A stretch of DNA of 64,000 bases from Acanthosepion lycidas (lineage: Eukaryota; Mollusca; Cephalopoda; Sepiida; Sepiidae), in the NCBI GenBank assembly GCA_963932145.1, contig OZ010593.1:39698210-39762209 (forward strand), given 5' to 3'. The notes beneath the pieces are model-generated. The model did no database searches and was not told where the DNA came from. It was given only the letters and a program-made list of their open reading frames with translations. The position numbers and the translations under genes are program-made. This document shows, in pieces, positions 45,016 through 55,578 of this stretch (within the stretch, counting starts at the first letter, position 1; every line of letters starts with the position of its first letter).

Positions 45016-45960
45016 CAGACTTTCCACTAGAAATGTTTTAAAACCTCTTAGGAGGAGTTGTAGTCCTTGCTGATGAATTATATCCAGCTTCTTCAGGTAT
45101 GACTTCCTTGCAGCACCATAAATGTAGTAACCATAGTCCAATTTGGACCTAAGTAGTGATCAATATAATTTCAATAGGTTTCTCTATCACCTCTGTGTAG
45201 GCAACTACTCTGAGTATTTGGGTTGTTTTATTACATTTAGCATCGATATTTAATGTGAGTTATAAAAGATAATCCTCAAGAATTTATATTGGTTCACTAC
45301 AGGAATATCAGAAACATCAAGTTTTAAATCTGGGTTGTGGTGTAACTTTCAGAATTGACAGAAATGTACACACTGAGTTTTTGTTTTGGAGAATCTAAAT
45401 CCATTTTCTATAGCCCATTTATTCATTTTATTTAGACAATGCTGGAATTAGTGCTTGACTGTATGTATATTTTTGTTTATCTATAGTAAATTAAGAAATC
45501 ATTGATATACAGTCAGTTCCTGGATTCAGAATTAAATGATATTTATTTTAATATTAAAGAGGGTAATTGATAAGATATTCCTTTGTGGTGTACCCATTTA
45601 TGCTCATCATATATATCAAAAAGGGTACTGCCAACTCAGACATTGAAAACATACTCTATTAGAAAGCTATTAATAAAGATTGATAGTCTTCTTTTAAAAC
45701 CCATTTTATTTAGATCTTGTATAACGCCATGCTTTCATGTTGTATCATAGGCTTTTTCTATATCAAAGAACACTTCTGCTAAGTGTTCCTTTTTAATAAA
45801 AGTATTTCTAATAGAATATTCCAGAAAAAACTTCTGTTATTTCTAAAAACTGCTCTGGAAGTTTGTAATTGTGTTATTAACTTCAAGGAACCAGATAAGT
45901 CCATTTTTAATCATCCATTTGAGAATTTTGCAAAGACTGAAAGCTAAATATTGTATATGT
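45016..45960 (-). pseudogene. LINE reverse transcriptase fragment
   Basis: Right-hand part of the split LINE. Minus-strand pieces include EHLAEVFFDIEKAYDTT, an IDDFLIYY box, and the C-terminal thumb/linker DYGYYIYGAARKSYLKKL and GLQLLLRGFKTFLVESL, all with stops between them. Confidence 0.82.
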
Positions 45961-46281
45961 TAATATAATAATTAAAAATGTTCACAAGGCTGTAAAAGGC
46001 TTCGAGTGGTTCTTTACTGAGAAAAATAAAAAGTTCTGAGGATGGAAATTATGAAGCTGCCTGAAAGATAGTAGAAAACAGTACAACAGAGTGGTAAATA
46101 TTAGGTTGGTGCAAAAATAATGTCGTTTTCTCACATATGTTACTATGTGAGAAAATGACATTGTTCAATAAATCAAAAATAAATAAAAAACCTTCTTTAC
46201 CACTCAATAGATCTTCACTAAAATTGTGTTTCAGAAATAAATTTTCTTTGTAAAATATTGTAATATAATAATTAAAAATGT
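45961..46281. repeat. 21-base direct repeats 300 bases apart
   Basis: Identical 21-base AT-rich strings at 45961-45981 and 46261-46281 bracket 279 bases that include a mariner-MITE end. This could be a long target duplication around an insertion or a local duplication. Confidence 0.6.
46101..46165. mobile_element. Partial mariner MITE
   Basis: It begins TTAGGTTGGTGCAAAAATAA after a TA and forms an inner hairpin around TCACATATGTTACTATGTGA. The right terminal repeat is missing or degraded, unlike the complete copy at 46954-47027. Confidence 0.75.
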
Positions 46282-46386
46282 CTTTACTTTGGTCATTTAT
46301 TTCCTTCTAATTGTGCCCAAATCAGATTTTTACTTTCCTGAATTTTATTATGCTAAAAATGAATTGTTACACCTTCATCATTTCAG

Positions 46387-46481
46387 AAGAAACTCTTCGA
46401 ACAAGAACTAAAACTCATGTTTTCATTAGTTATTCACAAGTAGACAAAGAAAGTGTGTGGAGAGTGCGTGACAGATTAAAG
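46387..46481 (+). CDS. Exon 8 of the visible part, ARM-TIR-SAM gene (TIR start)
   Basis: The acceptor is ATCATTTCAG and the donor is GTAAGA. Its first two bases complete a Lys codon with exon 7, and it ends in phase 0. It encodes ETLRTRTKTHVFISYSQVDK, then ESVWRVRDRLK. THVFISYS is box 1 of TIR domains (first beta strand), and the following helix has the usual pattern. It joins the armadillo exon directly, so ARM and TIR are separated by only a short linker. Confidence 0.96.
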
Positions 46482-46799
46482 GTAAGAAGAATTTATTAAG
46501 AAAAGATCAATTCTCAATTAGTACACTAATTGATCTTTACAAATCGCATTTTTTTATTAATTTGATTTTTAATTATCTTTCTACTCTCGGAATTGGGAAA
46601 TGTTAATCAGGTATTGAACATAAAATTTAATACTAGTTTACAAAACATCATCTTGTTTAAAATAAATTTTCAGTTTTTCTTGAAAATATGTTCATCTAAA
46701 TTTTGATATTTTTTTTTTTTTTTACCAAAATCTATTGAATATTTTCTGGATTTTGATATCATAAATAATAAATACTAAATGAGGTAAGCTTTTCTATTT
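46482..46799 (+). other. Intron segment, nothing recognised
   Basis: Short AT-rich stretch. A weak AATTGATCTTT-type inverted repeat is at about 46502-46540. Confidence 0.5.
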
Positions 46800-47620
46800 T
46801 TTTAAAATCATTTCACCCCAAGTAAGTCAATAAAAGCACTAAGACACAAGGAATTACTGAGAGTGAAAGAAACTGAGAGGACTTTGAATGACCAGGATTC
46901 ATGGAGTGAGAATATGATGATTAACATGGCATTTAAATTTTTGAACATAATTATTAGGTTGGTGCAAAAATAATGTCATTTTCTCACATATGTTACTATG
47001 TGAGAAATTATTTTTGCACCAACCTAATATTAAGCTGGAAGAGAATTTCACAACTGAGAAGTGCAAGAGAAGAAACTATTAGCATAGCATTTACAATTAC
47101 ATCTAGTAATTTCAACAGTTAAATGATGAGATATAGCTGCCAATCTAGTATTACACTTAAACATCAGAACAATTGCTATGAAAGTATTTATAGGAAATGC
47201 AAGGAAGCTGTGTTACAGCAGTTGGAAAGTGACTGAAGCCGAGATGACAGGTCAGGATTGATGACATTGCAGTTTCTTTAAATTCTATCAAGAATCTCTA
47301 GATACATAGCAGAAGCACCACACCAGATTTGGCAACAATAATCAATGCATGGACAAATGGTAGGCTTGTAAATGTGTAAGATAGATTCTGGCCAGAATAA
47401 TTGTCTTGCACAATACAGGGAACCAACTTTCCCAGCAGCAGACATAGCAATTGATTCAATATAATCATTCCACCTTTTGTCAGTGGAAAACATTTGACCG
47501 AGAAAGTGCAATGAGTTTCTCTCCTGGAGTTAGCATCAGCTATGCTGAGGGAAGGCAAAAAAGTTCTTCTATACAATTAAAGAAAAGCAGATTTGTTTTG
47601 GAGAGGTTAAAAACAATTTT
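46800..47620 (-). mobile_element. LINE 3' fragment (RT C-terminal region), copy A
   Basis: Minus-strand 47278-47511 reads MHFLGQMFSTDKRWNDYIES, then a segment of the type YKPTICPCIDYCCQIWCG and LEILDRI. This is the C-terminal part of non-LTR RTs. Flanking 46800-47270 shows nucleotide homology to 50515-50835. The mariner MITE at 46954-47027 is inserted in it. Related fragments lie at 56430-57060 and 58479-58740. Confidence 0.8.
46954..47027. mobile_element. Complete 74-base mariner MITE
   Basis: A near-perfect palindrome with ends TTAGGTTGGTGC and GCACCAACCTAA, flanked by TA on both sides (46952-46953 and 47028-47029). The terminal sequence matches the TTAGGTTGGTGCAAAA type known from several mariner subfamilies. 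It is little more than two terminal repeats. Confidence 0.92.
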
Positions 47621-47672
47621 CTATTCTTAAATAAAGAAAAAAATCAATATTGCTATATTTTTATTTTTGAAG

Positions 47673-47814
47673 GAGGAAGGCTATCAACTATGGATTGATG
47701 TTGACTGTATAAGTGGATCAAACTTACAAGCCATGGCTGAAGGGATTGAAAATGCTGCTGTTGTTTTAATTTGCATGTCCGAGAAATATAAACAAAGTCC
47801 AAACTGTCGCACAG
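47673..47814 (+). CDS. Exon 9 of the visible part, ARM-TIR-SAM gene (TIR middle)
   Basis: The acceptor is TTTTTGAAG and the donor is GTAAGA. It starts in phase 0 and ends on the first base of a Glu codon. It encodes EEGYQLWIDVDCISGSNLQA, then MAEGIENAAVVLICMSEKY and KQSPNCRT. GYQLWIDVD...ISGSNL is the second strand and BB-loop region. AVVLICMSEKYKQSPNC is the fourth strand and the region just before the helix that holds the catalytic Glu in NAD-cleaving TIRs. Confidence 0.97.
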
Positions 47815-48482
47815 GTAAGAATGCTTAACTTGTATATTCTTTCCACTACAAAAAAAATGTCTCTTTTTCAGTAAAATATTTTTTTAAATGACTAATCTAA
47901 AATTATTTGAAATTAAAAAATGTTAAAATTGATGATAAAAATTATTGGATTGTTTTCTTTTTGTCAACCCCAATTTTATCATTCATACATGATTACTTGA
48001 GTTTTCAAAATTCATTTTTTATATTACTTATAAAAACATGTAGACTGGAACATTAGATAAATGTATAAAAAAAAGTGAGACCTAGAATTTATTTATTGAT
48101 AACCAAATGTAGTTTTATTGAATGCCTAAATAAAGTAATATTGTTTTATGCATGATTTATTTTTAAAATATCAGCCAAATATCCATCTTACAAACAGGGA
48201 AAAGTAATTTGGAATAGAATTTTTTCTTAACTGTATAAAATTTCTGTATAAATAACATTTTCAGAAAGACATCTATTTTCTAGAATTCCTTTTGTCATTA
48301 TGCTATTGAATTTCCCACTCTGGACATAACTTGTACATAGAGATGATCCTGAGAGAAATATTTGTTTCTCTTGAGATAGATATCAACCTTTGAAATGGTT
48401 TGGCTTTGAGATTTATGAATTGTAAATTGCCTTATTTTTCTATGAATTTTTTTTTCTTTTTATTCTTATAACTCATTTCCAG
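47815..48482 (+). other. Intron segment, nothing recognised
   Basis: AT-rich intron with no feature beyond splice sites. Confidence 0.6.
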
Positions 48483-48686
48483 AGGCTGAATATACTTTCC
48501 GGTTACGTAAAGACTACATTCCAATGATGATGCAAAAGAAATACAATCCTGATGGTTGGTTAGGTGCAATGCTTGGAGCAAAGCTATTTTTTGACTTTAG
48601 TGGCAAATATCCTTTTGAAAAAAGTTTTAGTGGCCTTATCAAAGAACTTCGTGGACGTGGACGCTATTCTCCAAGTCAAAGTCAAG
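48483..48686 (+). CDS. Exon 10 of the visible part, ARM-TIR-SAM gene (TIR end)
   Basis: The acceptor is CATTTCCAG and the donor is GTAAAT. Its first two bases complete the Glu codon from exon 9. It encodes EAEYTFRLRKDYIPMMMQ, then KKYNPDGWLGAMLGAKLFFD and FSGKYPFEKSF ending in a basic SGLIKELRGRGRYSPSQSQ stretch. IPMMMQ and GWLGAMLGAKLFFDFS are typical of the C-terminal half of invertebrate TIRs. The first Glu of EAEY is the candidate NADase catalytic residue by position. The RGRGR stretch looks like a flexible linker. Confidence 0.96.
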
Positions 48687-50514
48687 GTAAATCAACTTCG
48701 AAAAGTACAGTTTTGTGAATTTAAAGAACAATTTTGACTGATCTTTAAATATAAAGATAATTTCATTATTAAAAACTATAAATAGATATAAACTTATTAA
48801 TTAAAGTGAAATAGAGAGAACATGCAGTGAAGCAAATTAAAGCTTGTACTTATAAAAGTATATTTTATTTATCACTAAAAATGCTCAAAATTATTTTAAT
48901 ATTGTTTACAGAAGGAAAGTGTATTTTCCAAAAGTTACAAAATATATTCAGAAGAATTTCTATTTACACTTGTAACCTACACCCTCTCTACCACACTTTC
49001 TCTCCTGTCTGTTTCTCCTCTTCTTCCTCAGTCACTAGCTTTGTTGAGTAATACCAACCTTACAGATTACCTTTCTTTTCTCTCCTCAGTTGGGGACAGT
49101 GTATCATTTAGATAGGGTTGATTCAAGTTTCCCAAAATCTCATAATATTGGGATTGATGGTGAAGTTTAGTATGAACCATTTTATGTATATTGTGTAGCA
49201 TCATTAAAAAGGAAAACTCTCAACCTACAGCTGAAAATGTTGGTATATTTCTTGTGAGGTGGTGACTGTCAGATGACTCCTTGTTGGCCTATTTTCCATC
49301 AGTCCCTTAGCCTGGTGGGCTCTCATTTATATAGATGACTCCAACTACCCCTAAATTTGACATTGATATATCTAATTTCTCTACTCTGACCATCTTAATC
49401 TTAAGAGGTCTGTTAATAAAACACATGGCATTCCTTTGTTTTTAGAATTTTCTGTTCTCTCTTTCTGTAAAGATAATAGTGCTCTTGGGTGGACTGCATC
49501 AACATAAACAAATTCCAAACTTGGGAATTAAACAAAAAACAGATGCTCTTCTTTGTCTAGAAGAATTTAGATCCACTCCTTCTGTAAGAACACATACATT
49601 TTGGACAGGTAGTATAAAGTATGCAAAAGCCTAAATTTAATTTCTCAGAAGTAAAAAAAAATTCAGACAACCTATTAATCATGTCTTTTTATCAATGAGA
49701 AGAGGATTGTGTGGAAAACTTTGGTTTTGCTCAATTTTAGTGAATCTTGGCTAGTTAATTTTGGATTCAATTTGCGTTGAAACTGTTCTTAAATTTATTT
49801 TATTATTTTAAAATGTAATTTTTAATCTCTTTCTTCTTTCATTTTTTCTCAACCATTCAGCTTACTCTCCTGCAAATTTCAATAATTATTATCCAATTAA
49901 AAGTCCCTCCAAATCACTGTCCTGAAATTTCATGCAATTAAACATTCAAACAGGGCCACTGCTCTACTTTTTAAAATTAAAAAATGGAGTTTGTAGGTTT
50001 TAGAAAGTTTTAAAGAATGAACATGTCATAAATTGGATGTTTGTATTCAGTTTCAGGAACCTTTATACTATTTTTAAATATATTTTCTATTTAACAATAT
50101 AATTACCTTGTCATGGCAAATGAATTATGAAGTCATCAAAAGTCAGTCATTTTATTGCAAATAGAAGAATTGGCAATGAATTTTAATAAGGATATACATA
50201 TGGTGAAATACGAGCAAATTGGCTAATTATATGTAGACAGTGACTTTTTAAAAATAAACTGTTATCTTTTATGTAAAGAGAATCATTCAATACAGAGAGG
50301 TTTGTACTATAATTCAAAATTTAAATTAAAATGTTATATTTTCAATAAAAGTGGACAAATTTGAATTAGGTTTTTTAAATTATACACAAATGACAAGTAT
50401 GAAAAATCTTTGCAAATAGAATTAAACTGTCAATTCAGCTGAAGTCCTTTCAGCTTGATTGAATACAACCTTTAGAGATTTTAAAAACTGAGAAACTATC
50501 TTTTTATCTTTATT
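48687..50514 (+). other. Intron segment with a dispersed repeat
   Basis: No exon. 49008-49080 contains a segment (CTTTGTTGAGTAATACC, CCTTACAG) that recurs at 63925-63980. The rest is AT-rich without recognisable content. Confidence 0.45.
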
Positions 50515-50835
50515 TTTTAATCATTTCACCCCAAGCAAGGTGATAATGCCATCCTGATGCAGGAGGTTACAGGAAGTGAAAAGAATAAGACATTAGTAAG
50601 GAGAAGTCAGGAAAGGGACAATAAAGGAACAGGATTCAGGAAAACAGAAGATGGCAATTGATGTTGCATTTAAATTAGTGAAGATTGTTGGTTGCTTGGA
50701 AGGGAGTTCCACAGGCAAAAAAATGTGAGAAAAGAAACTATTACAATAGAAATGATGATTGCATTTAGCTAGTTCGACAGTAAAATGGTGTGACCAATGT
50801 TATAACAACTATTTGGTTACAAAGGAAAGGAACAA
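50515..50835 (-). mobile_element. LINE 3' fragment, copy B
   Basis: Nucleotide homology by eye to 46805-47130: shared TCATTTCACCCCAAG near 50520 and 46808, a CAGGATTCA block, and GAGAAGAAACTATTA. The gypsy copy 3 element is inserted at its right edge. Confidence 0.65.
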
Positions 50836-50841
50836 ACAAGG

Positions 50842-50925
50842 TGTTATGATAGCTATTCTCTCTGACAGATATAGTATCGTCAAGTCTCATAGGTATAGTG
50901 ATACTATCTTTTATACAGTGTTTAT
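50842..50925 (-). repeat. Partial 3' LTR of gypsy copy 3
   Basis: TGTTATGATAGCTATTCTC to CTTTTATACAG, homologous to the LTRs of copy 2. The inner end is deleted. Confidence 0.85.
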
Positions 50926-50964
50926 GTGTTAAATCCCTTTTACACCATAAAATTTGCCTTATCA

Positions 50965-52870
50965 TAGGTACCTCCATGAGATCGCTAAAAATTGAGCATA
51001 GCATGATGAAAAAGACACCAAACTTGATGAAAGCAAAATTTTATCATCTAAATGCTTAAGTTACTATTAAGAGGAAAGACCAAAGATTTTTAAATTATTT
51101 TAAAAAATTTTTCCTTCTTTTTAGAACATTCTAAATTTTGATTAAAAAAGCCTTGTTTCTCTTTGTATCACTAGTAAAATAACATATACAATTTTTAGCA
51201 TGTTTTTTTTTTGTATGACATGCATTAATTTGGACAATCTTGCAAAAATAAAAATAATTGTCGGATGTTAATGAAACTTTCAGAAACTATTCACAGATGA
51301 TCGAAATTATTATAAATATGTTTTTTTTTATTCAAGTCATGGCAGAAATATTTTTTTTATATTTATTACCCCCCCCCTAACTAATTTTATGAAAATGCTA
51401 GAAATTCGGGTTTAGTGATTACAATAGTTAAAAGCACAAGGCTTTGAGGAATGCAAATCATTTTTTTTTTATTTTTAATTGGATCCCACCTACCTGAAAA
51501 TCAGCTCTGAATTGTAACATACAAAACTCAATAAAAAAGATATTTAATTTCAAATGCTTTTATTTGCTTTTATGAATATGGACAATATTTTCTGAAAGCA
51601 AAAAGATTTTTGATGAAAAATGAATTTTTAATACAATTATTTCTTATTTCTTTAATTCTAATATATTTTTACATTTAAGTTGTTAAAATATAAAATTAGT
51701 TAAGTCGCATCTGCTTTTGTAAGTGTCCTTGTGAGATAGATCTTTTTTAGCACATTGTAAATTGTATTGTTTTGACTAATCAGAAGACCCACAGTAATTA
51801 AGAAATATAATTTTGTGTTTATAATCAGGCTGTAATTATAAAGTATGGAAGACCAACCAGAATACAATTAAGTTGCATTATTTGAGTTAAGCATTGTTCT
51901 CCACTGTTAAGGCCTTTACTTTTGCGAAACACATGTGGAGAAGTTAATTTGATTTTTCAATTTCAACTGAGAAGGGTACCTACAAATATCAGTATCATCA
52001 TATGAAATTTATATGATCTTATTTTTATATTAATCTCAATTATGACATTTTTCCATAAATGAAATATCAAAATTAATAATAAAATGAATGGAAATACAAA
52101 TAACATGTAATAAATGTACATAAAATTATAGTATTTTATGTACACTTCTGATAAAATTTCATAAGAAAGGTACCTATAAATTAATTAGATACCTTTCTTA
52201 TGAAATTTAATATAACTCTTAACAGTCTTATTTTAATTTCTTTATAATATATTTTCCAATAAAGCAACATAAACGTAAAGGTGAAAGCTAAGTACAAAAA
52301 AAATTAGAGCGCTGAAAGTTTTCCTAAAAAATAACGAGGTAAATAATTTGTTCACTTAAATCTAAATAACTTCACTTTTCGCCTTCTATAGAACAAATTA
52401 TGATCACATAATCTGTCAATACGTCATTCAACACCTGTCAAGTGACGTGAAAGGTTATGACCTTCTTTGTTTTATTTCCTCTTTTCGGCGCAGAAGCTAA
52501 GTTAACCTTGGTTCAAAATATTTTAAATAAACATTATAATTTCTGATTTTCTTAAAATAAGTTTTGAAAAAATGATAATTGATTTTTAAAAGAATTTCAA
52601 AATTTTCATCTTTTTTATAAAATGGAAAAAAATGGATGCTATGATCAATTATCTGTCAATTTTGCTGACTCAAAAAAAAACAGGATTTTTAATGAAAATT
52701 TCGGACATGCTCAGAACAATTAAAAAATGTAAAAAAATACCCCCAAAATACTTTGATCTTTCCTCTTAATAATAACATGAACAATTAAATGGTAAAATTT
52801 TGTTTTCATCAAGTTTGGTATCTTTTTCATCATGCTATGTTCTTTTTTAGCAATCCCATGGGGGTACCTA
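50965..52870. mobile_element. Non-autonomous terminal-inverted-repeat transposon, 1,906 bases
   Basis: The ends read TAGGTACCTCCATG and, inverted, TAGGTACCCCCATG. Inverted homology continues for about 125 bases (50965-51090 and 52743-52870), including a shared ATAGCATGATGAAAAAGA. The flanking 8-base duplication CCTTATCA defines it exactly. No transposase frame was recognised inside. Long terminal repeats with 8-base duplications occur in several superfamilies (for example hAT, P and Mutator-like), so the class is undecided. An inner palindrome lies at 52154-52208 and an internal GGGTACCTAC echo of the terminus at about 51974. Confidence 0.9.
52154..52208. repeat. Palindrome inside the inverted-repeat element
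   Basis: Arms 52154-52172 and 52190-52208 are 19-base reverse complements with a 17-base loop; they contain GGTACCT-like words related to the element termini. Confidence 0.85.
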
Positions 52871-52879
52871 CCTTATCAG

Positions 52880-53170
52880 GACTTGAATCCTTGTACTTTC
52901 TGTATCATACACTTTCATTTGTTGCAAATGACATGGTAATTGGAGCTCATTTGTTTTTTCATCAATGCGGATAGTCTTTGTCTTCTTCCTGCATACAGAA
53001 TACTTCATTTCTCAAAAACACAATCCTCAACACTTGCTTCACAGTAGTGGCTTTCTATCTGTGACTTTGATAACTTCGGGCCAACTTGAATACAAGTCAA
53101 TTAATATCAGAAATAGTTGTATACCTTTAATGTAGGCATGATCCTTCTGGATGCATGTCCATGGCTCCAT
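52880..53170 (-). pseudogene. Integrase remnant, gypsy copy 3
   Basis: Homologous by nucleotide to copy 2 at 6221-6660 and 7403-7480, but with a deletion of the central part. No open frame of useful length. It gives the reference for the insert at 6660-7402. Confidence 0.75.
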
Positions 53171-53617
53171 TTCCTTTGGTCAACAGTGAATTTTAATTTG
53201 CCTAAATTTCTTTATTCCTGCACACTTTGGGCATTTTTTAACATACTCTTTCAGGTCTCTCAATTAACCTCATTTGTGTATCCAATATACCTCTATGTAT
53301 ACCATCGTGCACAGCTTTAATTACCTATTTTCTCAGAGACTGTGGAGGGACTATGATATCTCCATATAATTCCTTTTTCTATTGTTAATTTGTGTCTGAA
53401 CTCTTTATAAGGCCTCTCAGCCATAAAGCAAAGTATTTCTCTTTATTCTATACATAATTCTATTCAACACTGGATCCTGCCTAATTCCCATCTCAAGCTG
53501 ATTTAAGGATAATATCTCCATTTCTATCCAGTGCAAAGTCTTATCCTCACAATTTTTCACTTGCTTCAACATTTTTACTCTCAAAATTTAACTAATGCAT
53601 CCACATGGAATACTATT

Positions 53618-53900
53618 TCATTTAATATATATGATATCAAAATCGGATGCCATAAACTTAATTACCCACCTTAATATCCTGGGAGATGTGACCTTTGGCA
53701 ACTCTCTTCTGGGATTGAATAAAAATTCCAAAGGCTTATGATCAGATTTTAATAGAAATTTCCTTACCAGCAAAAAATTTCTAGCTCTTTCTATGCTGCA
53801 TGCAATCACCAATGCCTCCTTCTCAATATCTGAATAACTTGCCTCCACCAATGTTAGTTATCTACATAAGTACATTATAGGGTGATCCTCCTGTGGCAAT
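53618..53900 (-). pseudogene. RNase H remnant, gypsy copy 3
   Basis: The minus-strand frame has YSDIEKEALVIACSIERARN and SDHKPLEFLFNPRRELPKV, conserved gypsy RNase H elements. Homologous to copy 2 at 7980-8280. Confidence 0.88.
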
Positions 53901-54451
53901 ATTGCTGCTATAGCACAGTCACCATCAATAGTAGTTAATATAAATTATTTTGCTGGGTCAAAAATTTTAACAACTGGTTCGTTTATGACTGCCTTTCTTA
54001 ATTTCTCGAAAGCAACCTCCTGTCTTTTTGTACATTGAAAGTTGGTATTCTTCCTTATTTTGCTAAATGGTTCTACCAGGTCACTATATCATGGTCGTTA
54101 TCTGTTATAGAAATTGCTTAGTCCTAAAAAAGATCCTAACTCTTTTTTTATTTCTGAGTGCAGCGATTTCTAATATCTAATTATACCATCTTTGGACATT
54201 TGTTACCCTAGGTATGAAATTTGTTCACAATTAAACTCTCATTTATCACGATTGTCATACCTGCACTATTTAATTTTCTCAAAACTTGCTCCATTTTACT
54301 TTAGAGCTCTTCTTTATTGCATGCACCAATGTCATCCTGATATACAATTATATTTTTAATCCCCTCTAAAACTTTTTAATATGCTGATTAAGCTCAACTT
54401 TAGCAAAGTATGAAATGGTTGACTTTACCTTGGTCCACCATTTTGTTCAGC

Positions 54452-54780
54452 TTAGTAACCACCAAGGGTAGCATGTGAACAGGAACTTTTGGGGCTTGAA
54501 AATACATGAAACTTCATGGAATTCATCAGCTCCAATGTATCCACTCTTAACACATTAATTCCTAAAAAAACATGGCTTTTGATGTCTTCCACTACTATGA
54601 CAGGTATTATCTCAAATGTGCTTTCAAAGCATCCTAAAATTTTGATGATTGACCCATTGAACTGTTTTAACTGGAGATTACTTTTCTTTAAATTTGGTCT
54701 ACCCATTCTTTCCCAAAAATTCTTTGATTTTATCATTCCCAGTATCCACCTGCATGAATAAAGTTACTCTGTTCAACCTC
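54452..54780 (-). pseudogene. Protease remnant, gypsy copy 3
   Basis: Minus-strand translation shows FMQVDTGND with an intact DTG, then after a frame break NFWERMGRPNLKKSNLQLKQ and a region around HVFLGINVL. Homologous to 11139-11339. Confidence 0.85.
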
Positions 54781-54844
54781 ACCATTTCCCTATTTTTATC
54801 TTGTGCTTTTATCTCAAATATGTCTGTATTTTCAATCAGAGGAT

Positions 54845-55578
54845 CTATATTTTCCACTTGTTTTCATATGTGCATGTCTGGAAATGATTCCTTCTTTTAC
54901 ACTTAAAACACCATTCCCCAAAGACTGGACACTTATTTTTGATCTTTTCATGTTCCATATTGCAATATCTGCATACAAGTAAGATTTTCATAGTGCTAAT
55001 GCTGCCTTTAGAGGCATTAAATTTTTGAATCAATTCCAACTGTTGTAAAAACTCTGCACATGCTTTCTGATTCATAGTATGAGCTTGAAGCCGCTCTGGA
55101 ATTTTACGCTTGTACAAGATGTCAAACATTCCTTCAATATGTCTTAGCAAATTAGCTCATTTTTGATAGATAATTTTTCTGAACCTGTTCTTTCAAACTG
55201 ACAATATCTTGATGCTTCTTTCAATTGCTGTACATATTGCATAATAGTTTTGTCTGGTGTCTGTCTACTTTCAAGAAATTTAGTTCTTTCTGCTATGACC
55301 AATCTTTTTTTTGGTCATATATTTGCTTTTATGATGGTAACAATTTTGTTATACACTAAATCTTCCAACACTTTGGGATAGACCATGATGGAAATTTTTT
55401 GCCATGACCTCTCACCCCACTGAGACCAAAAACAAATCTGTAGCTTCATTTTGTCCTCCACTAGCTTAGGGGTTCTTTAACTTCTTTACTCTAGTTGACA
55501 CTGCAATGCACCTAAACCAGGTTTCAATATATTCAGGATCCTCCATCATGGTTAAGTAACTGATTGCTAATGCCATAT
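54845..55578 (-). pseudogene. Gag and nucleocapsid remnant, gypsy copy 3
   Basis: 54845-55150 has RKIPERLQAHTMNQKACAEF, then CRYCNMEHEKIKNKC and CFKCKRRNHFQTC. The last two are zinc-knuckle-like Cys/His clusters. The remainder to the 5' LTR is capsid-like in broken frames. The ATG of gag is two bases from the LTR. Confidence 0.8.

Larger units (their letters stand above)
32990..45960 (-). mobile_element. RNase H-bearing LINE (I/jockey-like), split by the env-bearing LTR element
   Basis: The LINE occupies 45016-45960, 34380-34919 and 32990-33490 on the minus strand. The right part encodes RT: VFFDIEKAYDTT with the catalytic Asp near 45760, an IDDFLIYY-like box near 45500, and DYGYYIYGAARKSYLKKLDI at 45040-45140. 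Translation crosses the insertion point: VESL ends at 45016 and the following segment YTKTHDISLTLRWQKLALQY resumes at 34919. The left part carries RNase H (IYMDSSKN, SIFSAEAITIDLALDII), and its C-terminal region (IPYTDFK) lies near 33340-33400. A further 0.9 kb interruption lies at 33490-34380. Confidence 0.85.
50957..52878. repeat. 8-base target duplication around the inverted-repeat element
   Basis: CCTTATCA occurs at 50957-50964 and 52871-52878. The homologous unfilled site in copy 2 (about 6217-6228) has a single similar copy, which confirms the duplication. Confidence 0.9.
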
